Assembly: GCA_037042915.1 (NCBI GenBank)
Contig: CM073193.1
Location: 4,960,001 to 5,024,000, forward strand
DNA: 64,000 nt
Direction of reading: 5' to 3'
Source: Auricularia sp. M13
Taxonomy: Eukaryota; Basidiomycota; Agaricomycetes; Auriculariales; Auriculariaceae
The notes under the pieces are model-generated. The model searched no databases. It was not told where the DNA came from and worked only from the letters and a program-made list of their open reading frames with translations. The first letter of the stretch is position 1, and each line of letters starts with the position of its first letter. Position numbers and translations under genes: made by a program. Positions 20,601 to 31,971 of this stretch are shown piece by piece.

Positions 20601-23084
20601 CGTCCGGGACAAGCTTGTTCCGTGGATCATCGACCTGCAGAGTACGCTATTCGCCTTGCATTGCGTACTCCTTTTCCGCTGACCATCGCTCGTGTTGCAG
20701 ACCAGGCTGCCAAGCGGTCGCGCGACAAGATGAAGTGGACGAACCATTTCATCGAGCTCGTCCGCGCAGGCTTTCGCATCGTCGGCTGGCCGCCAGGCGT
20801 TCCCATTCCGAGGAAGGGCAAGGACCTCTTCAACAGCATCGACGATATGAAAAAGCTCCTCGTCAGGTTCTTCCTCACTGGCCGCGGTGAAGTTCCAGAA
20901 GGCAAGGCGCTGAAGGTCGTGCCCATTTCCGACGGTCAGTACACCCTGCGAGCATTGAATGATTTACTAACTTTTATGCAGAGGAGATGGCGTACAAGGG
21001 CGACCCGCAAAAGTTGTCCAACTGGCGCAACGTGCCGCTCTACGTCGCAGACGACGGCGAGGTCCTCGCCACAGTTGGCGAAGCGCTGGACGAAGAGAAA
21101 TCGCGGAAGCGCGTACGTCGCGGTCAAAGCGCCCAGGACAACGTCGGCGTCCAGCCAACACCCTCAGCGGCGACGAGCAGCAATCCATGGACGTCGACGA
21201 AGCCGATTCCAACGCTGCAGGTCCCAGCTCGAAGCCGGCGGGCCGGCGACAAGCTGCAAAGGCCAAGGCAAAGGAGAAGCAGCCCGCTCGTAGCGTGCCA
21301 GCCAAGCGCAAAGGCCATTTGACCGTCCCAGAAGGCCGCAAGCGTGTCAAGTTGAGCACAACGAACACCAACCCGTTCCCCCATCGCGAACGGACGAAAC
21401 CACCGGCGGCCTGGCTGGACCCCGATGGGGACGATGACGACGACAGGCCAGCCGCGACGTCCCTCCATTTTGGCCGCGCGACCCAGGATGACGACGACGA
21501 TGACCTCGAGGACGACGACGACGACGACGACTACAACTTGGGCGACGAGTCCGACGACGACCAGCGTCTAGCCAAGGGCAAGGGTCGCGCGCTGGCAGAC
21601 CAACCAATTCGCAACACGTCGGGCAGTCGGTCGTCGGGGCGCAGGCATGCATCACAGATTGGTGGAGGCCACAGTGAGTCGCATACCATCACGCGCGCGC
21701 GAGGACTGGGTGACTAATTCTATCAGATTCCTCGTCGATGGCCTCCTCGTCAAAACCGCGTTCTGGATCTGCAATGCCGCCGCCTCCGCAACCATGTATG
21801 CCTACGCAGGGGCAGAACGCGGTCGTCCTGGCTTCGACGGCATTCTCGCAGAACACCGTGCCTTCTGGATCGAACGTCGCTCTCCCAAGTGTGGATACGT
21901 TCGGCGCATATCTAGATAATCTAGATGTCGACGCGATGACGCAGGGCGTCGACCTCAACCTCAACCTGCCGCTCGATGACACTGCGTCGTTGTACAGTTG
22001 GGACGATGTCAGCAATGTTGGTAGCGTCGACCTCGGCACCCCCAACCCCGTCACTGCAACGTTCGATTGGCTAGCGTCCAGCACCTCCCAAGACACGGCC
22101 TCTTTCACTCCGACTCCATCTACAATGAACGTCGATACGCCCAGCGGTGACGCGCAGCATCATGCGGCGCAGCAGCTTGCGCAGGCTCATCAGGTCGCGC
22201 AGGCGCAGGCGCAGGCTCAGCAGGTCGCGCTGGCGCAGGCGCAGCAGGTCGCGCAGGCGCAGGCGCAGGCACAGGCGCAGGCACAGGCGCAGGCGCAGGC
22301 ACAGGCGCAGGCTCAGGCTCAGGCGCACGCGCCGCAGCAGCAGCAGGCGCAGGCGCAGGCGCAGGCGCAGGCGCAGGCGCAGGCGCAGGCGCAGGCGCAC
22401 ACGCAGCAACAGCACACGCAGGCGCACACGCAGCAGCAGCACGCGCAGGCGCACACGCAGCAGCAGCACGCGCAGGCGCACACGCAGCAGCAGCACGCGC
22501 AGGCGCAGGCCCAGCAGCAGCACGCGCAGGCGCAGGCCCAGCAGCAGCACGCGCAGGCGCAGGCCCAGCAGCTCGCGCAGGCCCAGCAGCTCGCGCAGGC
22601 CCAGCAGCTCGCGCAGGCCCAGCAGAGCGTCCTCAACGCAATGGGTATGGCGGCGCCGAACAACATGCCATCGCTGGCATATGGCGTGGGTCCGATGGGT
22701 GTCATGGGCGGCGCGCAGGGCATGCTCGGCATGGGCGGCATGATGGGCAGGATGGGGATGGGGATGGGGGGGATTGGGATGCACGGCATGGGCGGCATGA
22801 ACGGTGTCCACGCCATGCATGCCCTGAATGGGATGGGGATGGGGATGAATGGCATGGTGAACGGGATGGGCAGCTTGATGGGTGGCATGGGCATGGGCGG
22901 CATGGGGATGGGGATGGGCATGCCGCCCTTGAACACCTTGTCTGCTATGTCCGCGAACACCGGCATGGGCGCGGGCGCCAGCATGCCACCCACGTTGCAG
23001 ACGCAGCCCCCGCAGAGTAGCAATCCGCCCGCGGGCACTCTGGGCGGTGGCAGCGGCGTCAACGGATGGGACGGTAGCTCATAG
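17682..23084 (+). CDS. Large multi-exon protein of unknown function, disordered arms around a globular centre
   Basis: Ten exons (17682-17864, 17918-17980, 18144-19977, 20031-20233, 20284-20468, 20517-20641, 20701-20934, 20982-21112, 21181-21673, 21727-23084) sum to 4,809 nt, 1,602 residues, with every junction in phase. Residues about 1-430 are Pro/Ala/Ser-rich, including a degenerate repeat around PPAAHLVGQ and VPLANGPA. Next comes a helical part with [19 protein letters not shown] and [10 protein letters not shown], then a conserved-looking centre ([44 protein letters not shown]). The C-terminal half has a Lys/Arg-rich basic tract, poly-Asp, an Ala-Gln repeat tract and a Met/Gly-rich tail. 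The ..WP.GVP.P segment is reminiscent of multicopy agaricomycete proteins of unknown role. A nuclear, chromatin- or transcription-related role is a guess from the basic and glutamine-rich tracts. The 163-nt second intron is the least certain. Confidence 0.7.
18690..19420 (+). repeat. Proline-rich coding minisatellite
   Basis: Degenerate tandem repeat of roughly 100 bases inside the large gene, seen as recurring CATCTCGTCGGGCAG, GTTCCGCTGGCCAACGGACC and CCGCAGTC blocks (about seven copies). One copy near 19127-19190 is read in a different frame: an extra C at its start is offset by a missing base about 60 nt later, so the overall frame is kept. Confidence 0.75.
22150..22990 (+). repeat. Ala-Gln hexamer tract followed by Met-Gly tract
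   Basis: Bases 22150-22625 are a GCGCAG/GCGCAGGC-based repeat coding (Ala-Gln)n with interspersed HTQQQHAQ and QQLAQA units. Bases 22640-22990 repeat GGGATGGGGATG and GGCATGGGCGGCATG, coding Met-Gly-rich sequence. Both lie in the last exon of the gene at 17682-23084. Such tracts are prone to length change and to spurious antisense open frames. Confidence 0.9.
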
Positions 23085-24218
23085 TACATCCCTTGCTTGC
23101 AAGTTAATTTTTTGCTGTTCCGCTTACTTCTCTTCTCTCTGCTGGACTGAAAATTCTCGTGGGAATGCTGGCAGTGTCCGCCCTTGCAAGTGTGGGCAGC
23201 AAGTGCTCGAGACTTGTTCGGAATGAATTGGTACTGAGCCCAGCCTGGTGTCGCAAGCAGGCAGGACGGCCGCGTCGATAACCGTTCCTTTGTGTCTCAG
23301 CACTGTGCAACGTAGCTAGCATTCCCATTCCCGTGCAGGAAGATGGGCAATGACCTTGCTGCGACACATGCCGATCCGAATAGAATGTATGCACTCTCTC
23401 TGTAAAGTCAACCGTGAGCGCTGTGACAGGGCACTTCTAACCTCGCGAGATAATGAAGGACTGTGCCCTAGATTCATATGAGAGCAGGTGAGTATCCTTA
23501 ACCGTCATTGAGCCATACTGGCGCGTCATTCAGGCTGTTTGACATCGAGTGCCAGTGCTGAAGTGCCATTCAAGCACTCTAGCGAAGGCCCGCGGCGCCC
23601 AGACTGCTGCCAGTGTGTCCCATAATGCTATTAAGAACGTCTATTATGCATATGTGCCGTCGGTACTTTACTTCGGTACTGAAATGAGACGATGTTGCAA
23701 GTTTGCGTTGCAGTACAAGGCGACCTTTTTGGGAAATTGACCTTCGTGCAAGGAAATACCTCTCAGGAACTTTAGTTTAGCACTCATATCGCGGGTTATA
23801 GTTTCCTAGAACATATCCCAGTATAAAAAATGAGATCAGCATGGGCGGAAAGTACGAATCTGCACACAGAGTGCAACTTCGGGACGAAATTGTCTTGGCT
23901 TTGCAACGCTGCGCCGCGATCCATGACTCTCCATGGGTGAAAATATGACTCTAACTTTCTTATGAGTCACTTCAAGCTTTCACTGTGGCATGTTGGGTCT
24001 GCGAGAGGAGCACGAGCAGATGCAGTCATGTTAAAGAACATTCCTTGATGTTACCAGCAATGTAATATCAGTCTTCTGAAAGGTTTATACGCGTCTGGCT
24101 TCTTTAAATTTACGGCTGTGCCCTTCTACAACAGCTACAAGCGGCAAGTGAGACTACTGGCAGGTTCGCGATTGTATCAAGACAATGCTTTTATAACTCC
24201 GCTGATTCATCTTGTCAG
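23085..24218. other. Intergenic, no supported gene
   Basis: About 1.1 kb between the large gene and the KDZ element. The left terminus of the KDZ element may lie here, but I could not find inverted repeats that match the right side. Confidence 0.45.
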
Positions 24219-25260
24219 CATGGTCGCACCTCGCCGCGCAGTGCGCCGTCGCACCCACAAGAGGAACCCTGCCGCACATGCCAGCGCACTGGCCGTCCTC
24301 AATGGCGACGCGCCGCCCGCCCCTTCCATCGAGCAGTTCGAATTTGTCCATGTGGATTCGGTGCCCAAGACGCGTCGGAAACCTGGGACGGACCGATTAC
24401 CAGCTGCTCTGCGCAACGTTCCAACCCTTAAAACAGGGCCACTGCAGGGCTTCGTGCAACAGCCGAATATTCCGCAGTCGGTTTTTCCAGGCGCAACGGC
24501 GTTGGCAACATTTCTTGCTCCCCCGGGAACGTTGCCAGGCGACGTCGAGCTCGACGATGACATGGCTGACTTCTTGGGCCCTGGCCAGTTCGATCCCGAG
24601 GAGGAGGTAGCGTCGCTCGGCACAGCTGACAACCGGACGACACGCTGTGCGACGTGCGGCTCAACATGCGACTTGGCGCGACACGGTCATACCGACGCTC
24701 ATCACGCCGTTTCTACACCACATACACGGTCTACCACCTGATGCGCAGACGGAGCCGTGCTCGTGCAGTGGCCTTCGACGTGTGACGGTTACGCTGGCTG
24801 ATTGGGAGGGTAGGCAGAGCTTGTTATGCTGCGTTAGAAAAGTTGACGGGCCTCACAGGAACCACCAGCAGCGCCCTCTATATCTGTCGCTGCGCTCCAG
24901 CTGCGCGTCAACTGGTTGATATGGGCTACTTTCCATGCGCACCCAAACGACCTTCGACTGCATTCAGCTTCCGTTTGCTGGAGCTTATCTCGCTACATTC
25001 CCTTCACGTCGCGCCCAACAACACCGCGTGGGCTGCAACATTGGAAGCTTTCTGGGCGCGGCGTGGGTTCTCTGTTGTTGAATCGGTTCGTCCATTTCAT
25101 TTGCATCTCAGTTCTTTGTGATCACAGGAATGTAGAAGGCATTTCGCAAAAGACTCGGAAATGCAGTACACTGGTATCAGGTGCTCGTGAACCGCAAGGA
25201 CGCCCAGTTCCAGGCAGCTATGGACAGTACGCAGGAACACAGAGGGCGGCTGAAAAGTGG
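24219..25260 (+). pseudogene. KDZ element: N-terminal part with CxC1 cysteine cluster
   Basis: Starts MVAPRRAVRRRTHKR (basic), followed by a spacer with DVELDDDMADFLG. The cluster itself reads TRCATCGSTC, then in another frame VIPTLITPFLHHIHGLPPDA and PCSCSG, then ICRCAPAARQLVDMGYFPCAPKRPSTAF and LHVAPNNTAWAATLEAF. These are the defining features of the CxC1 cysteine cluster found N-terminal to KDZ transposases, likely a zinc-binding DNA-contact module. The frame changes near 24665 and 24850 could be introns or damage. The part ends with RKRLGNAVHWYQVLVNRKDA (25140-25220). Confidence 0.75.
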
Positions 25261-25859
25261 CTGAACGTCTGACAGGTCAACGTCACTCTGTCGTTGGGAA
25301 GCGAATGCGCGACAGTCACGCAGACGGCAATGGTGACCGCTCCGTCAAACGGGCGCGCCTCGCTGGTGACGTGACAGGAAACGCGGAGCACCCGTCTGTC
25401 GATCAGGACCGGGTGACACCTGCGGGCGACGGGCGCGACGAGGAGGACAGCGGGTACGAGCAGGTGCAGGCGGACGATGGTCAAGAGGTGTTGTCAGCAC
25501 CGGACGACGTCCGTGACGCGCGGGATGAGCCAACGGTACACCATCTTTCGCGGCCAGCAGCAAGAAGTTGATGTTTATGCAGGCGCATGGTGGTCAGGAG
25601 GCGTTGTCAGCGCCAGACGACGTCCGTGAAGCGCGGGATGAGCCAACGGTACGCCGTCTTTCACGACCAGCGGCAAGAATTTATTTTTATGCTGTTTCCA
25701 GCAGTCAGGTGCGGCGACGCCATTACGCCGGTCGACTCGGTTAACGGCAAAGCGGACGACGGAAGCTGCCTCGCGTCAGGAAGACACCGCGTCGCGTGAG
25801 GCTGACAATGAACGCACCAGCGAAAAAAGGTACGCACGTGTGGACACCCTTGCTCCTTG

Positions 25860-26950
25860 GGGTGTTTGCCTGACAGGCTACTGTCCGTGCAGCGACCTGG
25901 TACCCAACGCGACCGACCGAGTGATCATCTGCGCGCGCGGTGCCCGCTGTGTTTTGGCGGCCAGCGACCAAATTTCGAGCACACGGAGTAAGCAAAGGAC
26001 TTTGGCTGAGTTCTGTAAACTGATCACGCGTACTAAGCGCGCATGCCATCGTCTGCCTGGACGCAAACTTCGCCCAGAAACGTCGCAAGTCCAAGGCGAC
26101 TGACCCACCGCTGTCGTTTGCCGGTGGGCGATTTGTCCGGCTGACGAGGTAGACGACATGGAGCAGGAGGTCGAGGAGAAGAGGAAGCGTCGCGCGACGG
26201 CGGCACACGGGACACCAATCACAAGCGCTCGGCGACGACGTACTGGACGAGTCGAAAGCTCGTTCATCGCTGCTCAGGAGAAGGTGACGAAGGCGTCAAA
26301 AAACTACTATGCTGACACAGGTCTCATGGCATTGCTCTGTCGCCATGACCGTGTTTTGTTTTCGCCAACTTGACATCGCCGGGCGAGCGCCAGCACTACG
26401 CCCTCATTCTTTTGCGCAAGCTTTTTGACGAACTGCCATCTGACTGGAACGTTGGGGTCCTTTACGACATCGCGTGCCAGTTAGCCCGTAGCATTGACAA
26501 GGTTAGCATGTGCAACAACAGGAGTTCTTTGGCTGACAGTGACGAACAGCACAATCTTCTGGAGGACTTCGCAGAGCGTCTGGTCTTCGGCGTGTCCGTT
26601 TTTCATGCCTACGGGCATCAATGGGCCTGCCAGCTTGTTTTCCACCCGCGCAAACGCGACGGCTTCGGGCTGACAGACGGGGAGGGATGTGAACGATTCT
26701 GGAGTTCCATCCGCCACCTAATTGCATGCCTGCGCGTTTCAGGGGTAAGCCAGTCTAGTCTATTATATCGAGCACACAGTCTAAGCTGTGTTGCAGTTCT
26801 ATCGCCGACTGTTTGTTCTCGATCGACAGGTGGCGTTTCTGGACGAGCAGAACCTCTTCAAATTGGCCCGATGGCTCTCGAAGCGTTGGACGGACATGGA
26901 GCAGAAGCAGCGCGAAGCCGAACGCAAGCTCGCGCTGTGCGGCGTGGATA
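25860..26950 (+). pseudogene. KDZ element: transposase core
   Basis: The core contains SDHLRARCPLCFGG (25918-25960); IVCLDANFAQKRRKSK (26047-26095), whose Asp is the likely first acidic catalytic residue; SFIAAQEKVTKASKNYY and LMALLCRHDRVLF (26260-26358); TSPGERQHYALILLRKLF; VGVLYDIACQL (26455-26480), giving the second Asp; FHAYGHQWACQLVFHPRK; and DGEGCERFWSSIRHL (26678-26722), giving the Glu. An intron at about 26743-26796 leads to FYRRLFVLDRQVAFLDEQNLF. These residues match the KDZ DDE-type arrangement. One-base slips near 26130 and 26360 break continuity. The region 25260-25860 between the cluster and the core is acidic, low complexity and partly repeated (GTCCGTGA(C/A)GCGCGGGATGAGCC at 25508 and 25620). 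Confidence 0.8.
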
Positions 26951-28029
26951 GCGACGAGCTCCGCGCGCAGTGGAAGGCGCAGATCACAGCGCAAATCGCT
27001 CCGCAGACTCGTATGTGTAGTGGATTGTGATTGACGAGGAGCTGACGTGTCCTAAAGGGCAGTCAAAATATGCAGGGGACAAGCAGGTCAACAAGATGTT
27101 ACTCGACCTTGCGCTCGTCGACGACCTGCAGGATCAGCTGCGAGAAGATCGCGCTGGGCTGAAAAAGTCTGCCCATCGCCTGCCTGCCCGTGAAGTGCAG
27201 GAGATCACGGACCGCATCGAGCAAGCGGCGCGACATCAAGGCGATCAAAGCAAGAGTCTCTCTCGCGCAGTCCCAGCTCGGTACAGGTTCGCTGCGAGCC
27301 TTTGAAGAGTTGCGAGGCGATGCGTACATACGCGCTCGCGTGAACGCGCGAGCGTTGCGTGTGAACATTCGCATGGCTGTGCAGGCGCACAAATTTGAGC
27401 GCGAGAAGTTGGAGCGGAACTACCGCCGCCAGATTATGCGTACGTATTCATGTTAGTATCGTGCGTCTGCGTGCGGTGTGTCTCTGAAACGTGTTTGCAG
27501 AAAATAAGGACCACGCTCAGACGAGGGACTTGGTGCACTCGCGCGAGAAGGGGATTACCGGGCTCGTGAAGAAATACAATGCGCTCGTGACGCATATGGA
27601 AGTCTTGATTCGCGAGCTCAAGGCCCCAAAGCGCAAAATGGCGGTGCCGCGCAAGCTCGACGCCGAAGGCGCTGTTTCGCTTGGACGTTGACGATGAGAT
27701 CTGGGACGAAGACCCAGGCTTAGGCCCACAAGACGAGGGTGAACTTCCTCGCTGGCAGGTCGACCAGGCAGTGCGGAAGGGCATACGCTTCCTGCTGGAA
27801 GTAACTCGCTGCCGTGAGGAACGCGAGCGCCTCGTATGCGAAGCGAAGGCACTGCATTCGTGGTGGGTCGAGGAGAACCGGGTGCTGCAGTTGGTACGGC
27901 GTTGCAACGGTGCGTACAGATGGCTCGAATTAATTCACTGATGATACTCACCGAGCTACAGAAGGAACAGACGATCTCCTGCGGCTTGAGGCAGATGCTG
28001 CCCTTCGCCGTCTTCAATACCTGGCCATG

Positions 28030-29468
28030 GTGTGGATGAAGGCTTTGGACGCGACCGGCCTCGCCGTCACATTTTGCCTTGACGCCACTGCCGACCCAGT
28101 CAGCCATGTGGCGTCACTGAGGCTCCCACATGACCGCAACTCTCCTCATAGAGACCAGGCCGACGACCCTGTCGTCAATCCACCGGATATTGAAGAGGAG
28201 TGGCGCGGCGAAGGCGGGAGCGACTCGGGATCCGAAGGGTCGTTCTACATGTCTGGGGACGACGCGACCGATGCGGAGGACGAAGAGTACGATGCCTCGC
28301 TATTGGATATGGTCACCGCGGTCGCGACAGATTCTGGAAGCGAAACAGAGACAGGGCGACGCACTCACGGTGCTGAGTCGGATTCAGCTGACGACAACGC
28401 ACACTTTGTAGACGTCACGTCTGCGAACAAAGCTCCTGCGGTCGACGAGGGTAGTGGCCTTGCCAGCCGCGAGAAGCGCAACGTCTCGGTGAAGCATGGA
28501 AGACCAGCAATAGTTTCGAGCGGCCATCCGCGCGGTGTATCGAGGCTCACAGATGGCACGTTTGTCATTTCCAGTGACGAAGACGACGACGGGGCTGAGG
28601 GGAGCAAGGTGACAGAGCTCGGCAGGATGTGCGGCCCCTACGTGTGCGTTGGCGAAGATGTCGCCCGCATGGCCTCGCAGACTGCATGGTTGAGTGGGTC
28701 TGGCCTGGCGGTGTTCGCAGAGTCTAAGACGAGGCTCGCGGGTGATGACCGGGTGGGTCACTGTCCGTCAACGCTTCTTGTTGACGTGCGCAACTGCATG
28801 GACTTGGAGCTGGACGCCGACGTGGAGAAGGTGGAAATGCACCGCAAGTACGTTTGGGACATGGTAAAGACGGTGAGTAATTTCCCAGTAGACGCGGCGC
28901 AAGATTCGCGTAACTAACGCCAGCATGCGGCGCCGGATAGTTGCCCCACCCGAACGTTGCGAAGAAGTGGCTGATTGTCGCACACATCGAAACGCCGGAG
29001 CACTGGACGCTCGCTGCGATCTTCTGGGCTGCGCACGAGGTGCGATTCTACGACAGCCTTGCTGCCGTGAATCGTTACGATTTGCGAGTGAAGGAGCGCG
29101 TGTTCGCTCTTCTCAAGCTCTGCGAGGGGTTTTACAAGCAAGATTTTAAGCTATCGCAATGGAGTTGGATCGGCGAGAAGGTGCGTGAGGTGCAAGGGAC
29201 AGATGAGATCGCAGCCTCACAAATGCAGCGGGTGCGACAGCGTAATTGGTACGATTGCGGGCCTTTCATTGCGGCGGATTTTGTGAGTCTGTTGACTTCA
29301 GATGAGCCGAGCACGCTCTCTCAGGACGACATGAGGGGCTGGCGCGAGGACATGTGCGCTCACATGCGGGGCTTGCCCAGATATCGCCGCCGTCCGGCTG
29401 TACCGCTGACGGCAGCGCAGCTGGAACAGGCCATAATTATTGACGATGAAAATGATGCAACCTTGTAG
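28030..29468 (+). CDS. KDZ element: acidic region plus Ulp1-like cysteine protease
   Basis: The first 280 residues are acidic and Ser-rich (EEWRGEGGSDSGSEGS, ISSDEDDDGAEGS). An intron at about 28873-28950 leads to the protease part. Catalytic set of the Ulp1/SENP (C48) fold: His in AHIETPEHWTLA (about 28980-29010), Asp in FYDSL (29047-29061), Gln in VRQRNWYDCGPF (about 29233) and Cys in YDCGPF (29256). All four are present. Such domains process ubiquitin-like tags; in transposons the role is unproven. Frame and motifs look better kept than in the transposase core. Stop at 29466-29468. Confidence 0.7.
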
Positions 29469-31680
29469 ATCCTAGTTGCAGGTTGTCTTTAGCATAGAGT
29501 ATGTACCATAGATACAGGAATAGACGTTTGTGCAGCACCAAAACTGGAAAGGCAGGAAATGATCAGGACCTGAAGGACATTCCCATCCTGGATAGATAGG
29601 AAACGGCGGTGAGTACAATGGCAAGGAATTGGCAAAGACGAGCAGGGCGTCGGGAGAAACGGGAAACTGCAACGTGTCGAACTGGGAAGCTGTTCGAAGT
29701 GCGGCAGGATGGCAATGGGGGAGAAACGAAAGGGGAAACGGCAACATGTCGAACTGGGAAGCTGTTGGAAGTGTCGCAGGATGGCGATGGCGCATGTGCT
29801 GACGGTGATTCCGGGATTCTAGAAAGGCTGGGAAATATGTCAGAGTAGACCTGCCGTTGAGAAAGATGGGAAAGCTAACGCCATGCCATGAAGAAGAATA
29901 CTGTTTCTGGAAAGGTCGAATATCCTGGCAATGGGTAATCGAACGAACCGGCGTGTTCCCAGGAAGTGACACGCGGAGATATGTGGTGTGTGCTCCCATT
30001 TCTAGCAACGCGGAATTCGCAGATATGTGTTGCCGGAAAGCCCGTTGTCGCGCAATATCGATTTGGTGGACCTTTTCTGGTAAGCAACAGGTCTCGGCCG
30101 CTCATAGCTGTGTGATTTCCAGTAAGGAGCGGACAGGGACGATGCGAATGGCACCATATCCCCGCAAACAACATATTGCAGGCTAATCCCATAGGGCCAA
30201 GATCTCGTACATAATGGTCAGGCTCTCCCGCAGGATGACGAGTGTCGCGATGTCACATCGTTCTGCAATCCGACGATACGTCTCGGACGCGCGCCGCCGA
30301 TGGGCGTGAGGAGGCTCTATGAGGAAATATAGCTGAGATGAGTATGGAGAAGGCGGGGAATGAGAAATTGCGTACCGTCAGCGCGGGGAGGATAGAGCAC
30401 GAGCCAAAGGTAGACGTAGAGAAGACGGAGGTTTCCGTTGCGCGGCGGCAGGAAGAACGTGTCGGCGAGGTACTCTGGATGCCATTTTCTCCCGGCTGGC
30501 CAATCAGGCTGGCCGCTGGTCTCCTTGCCGTCAACGACAAGTGCGAAGTACGCGTCGCGCAGGGCCCTGCACCTCTTGCGTATGACGCCCTCTTCAACTG
30601 GGGGGGTGAACGGCTTCATGCACGCTCGGTACACGCCACGAAGGTAAGACTTGGGATCGGGCTCAACTATAATGAAAGACTGAGACGCTGGAAACACGAG
30701 TGTATTACCTGCGACGTACGTTCTCTGTTCCTGGCTAGGTACGCATCCAAAAGTGCCGGACCATCTCGAAAACCGAGGGCGTGTAAAACGCCCATGGCGA
30801 CTTGTACGCCGGAGACTCTTCACCTGTGGTTTCCATATCCGGACGGGGGACTCGGAAAGGAAGTGAGCATGGAGGGGAACAGTACGATATATATCTGCAA
30901 TCAAGCTGTTGCCAAACTTGGTCCGATGCCCTCAAGCGGTACAATCACATTTCCATAGCTTTCTCGAACCAGTTGAGAAGCGTCGAGGCAAGGCGAGAAA
31001 GACAGGAAATAGACGCCAAATTCTCATGGCAGACAGCAAGGAATTCTGGCAATGATGATCGCCCGTGATTATTCTTTCCCGTGCCGCCTTTTCTCAGTCA
31101 GTCGGAGCCCACCGAAAAGTAGGATGAAGGAGATCTCTGGGGAAGACGGGAAATATGCTATGAGCACCATGAGCAGTCGGAGCAAGACGGGAAACGTTGG
31201 CTGATCAGTCTGAATGCGCAGCGGCGCAGTGGTTGGGAAAGACGGGAAACCGATATGCAGCAATGGTGAGCAGATGGGAAATGGTGGCTTTCTGGAATGT
31301 CAAGACATCTCGTAATAAAAAAATGCAAGGAGTGGCTGAGGAATGATGGGAAAGACGATGTGCGCGTGCGCGGCCGTACTACAGGTTTCTGGAAAGCCCG
31401 CCAAGCCATTGTGTGCTGAGTCAGATGGGTGCTGAAAAGACGGGAAAGACGTGCTTCTTCAGGCGTGCGAATCCATTGCTGGCGATGCTGAGAGCTGGAA
31501 ACGTGGGAAAGCCATGTGCGCTCCATGATGAGCCGGTGATGGCATCTTGGCTTTCTGGAAACGACGCACGCCATGCAGCAGCACATATGCAAATCACATG
31601 TCCTCACGGACAGTTAAATAGATAACCTGGCGCAACTGAGTGCGCGGGCATTATTTCCAGAAACTCGAGACTGCATCGTC
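29469..31680. repeat. Field of GGGAAA and TTTCCAGAAA motifs
   Basis: Apart from the gene at 30183-30836, this stretch is filled with recurrent short motifs: GACGGGAAA (31146, 31178, 31244, 31440), GATGGGAAA (29868, 31271, 31345), TTTCTGGAAA (29903, 31385, 31552), TTTCCAGAAAC (31652), and two near-identical 30-base lines with CGTGTCGAACTGGGAAGCTGTT and CATGTCGAACTGGGAAGCTGTT (29670 and 29750). The spacing is irregular. Confidence 0.55.
30183..30836 (-). CDS. Hypothetical protein, 179 residues
   Basis: Three exons (30836-30743, 30687-30376, 30316-30183) sum to 540 nt with both junctions in phase and GT-AG ends. Sequence features: METTGEESPAYKSPWAFYTPS, SFIIVEPDPKSYLRGVYRAC, RALRDAYFALVVDGKETSG, DTFFLPPRNGNLRLLYVYLWLVLYPPR, ending in a helix TLVILRESLTIMYEILALWD. 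One or two hydrophobic helices (LLYVYLWLVLY and the C-terminal helix) are possible but short. The family is not recognised. A longer open frame through the first intron exists on the same strand, but the spliced form is favoured because it removes an in-frame stop and keeps the ESPAYKSPWAFYTPSVFEM segment. Confidence 0.5.
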
Positions 31681-31971
31681 ATGGCACTGCAACGCAAGCC
31701 CTACATTGAGCGCCGCCTCCGCGGCCTCAACTCGTACAACCTCTACGTGAGACGTTGGGTTGCAAACCACAATGCTTCTACTCCTGGTACGTAGGTACTG
31801 CGTCTGCGTAGAGGGACCGTCGATGTTGCCCTTGCCGACCGTTGTGCAGATGTAGTTCAGGAAGCGGCCGCTGGGTATCGCGCGGCCATGGCGACCATGA
31901 CGAATGGCGAAAGCTGCGCGCGCGTGCAGCTGCTTGCGTGGAAGCTGGGGTACGAGCACGCGCGCTGCTAG
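31681..31971 (+). CDS. 75-residue protein resembling the [10 protein letters not shown] domain
   Basis: Two exons (31681-31786, 31850-31971) sum to 228 nt, 75 residues. The sequence starts MALQRKPYIERRLRGLNSYNLYVRRWVANHN and, after the intron, DVVQEAAAGYRAAMATM and LLAWKLGYEHARC. It resembles part of the large gene at 17682-23084 ([18 protein letters not shown], then [13 protein letters not shown] and KELLEW), and its intron lies at the same place in the alignment. It looks like a stand-alone or truncated copy of that domain. The pattern (N)xYNxFV..W followed by a helix is loosely like an HMG-box or YABBY-type fold; this is inference. Confidence 0.5.

Larger units (their letters stand above)
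24219..29468 (+). mobile_element. KDZ-type DNA transposon, decayed
   Basis: Coding extent of a Kyakuja-Dileera-Zisupton element. In order it holds an N-terminal region, a CxC1 cysteine cluster (about 24640-25110), the transposase core (about 25920-26740), long coiled-coil segments (26800-27900), an acidic Ser/Asp-rich region (28030-28870) and a Ulp1-like protease domain (about 28950-29440). Hallmark KDZ motifs are present: LRARCPLCFGG, CLDANF, YDIAC, YGHQWACQLVFHPRK and DGEGCERFWS. Several introns are plausible (for example 26743-26796), but at least three one-base slips interrupt the frame (near 26130, 26360 and 27225), so the element is probably inactive. Terminal repeats and target duplications were not found. 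All parts are on the + strand. Confidence 0.85.

Noticed and set aside
22071-23089. Long - strand frames coding Leu-Arg or Cys-Trp-Ala repeats
   Set aside because: These are antisense readings of the GCGCAG repeat tract in the large gene; repeats lacking stops make long frames without coding meaning.
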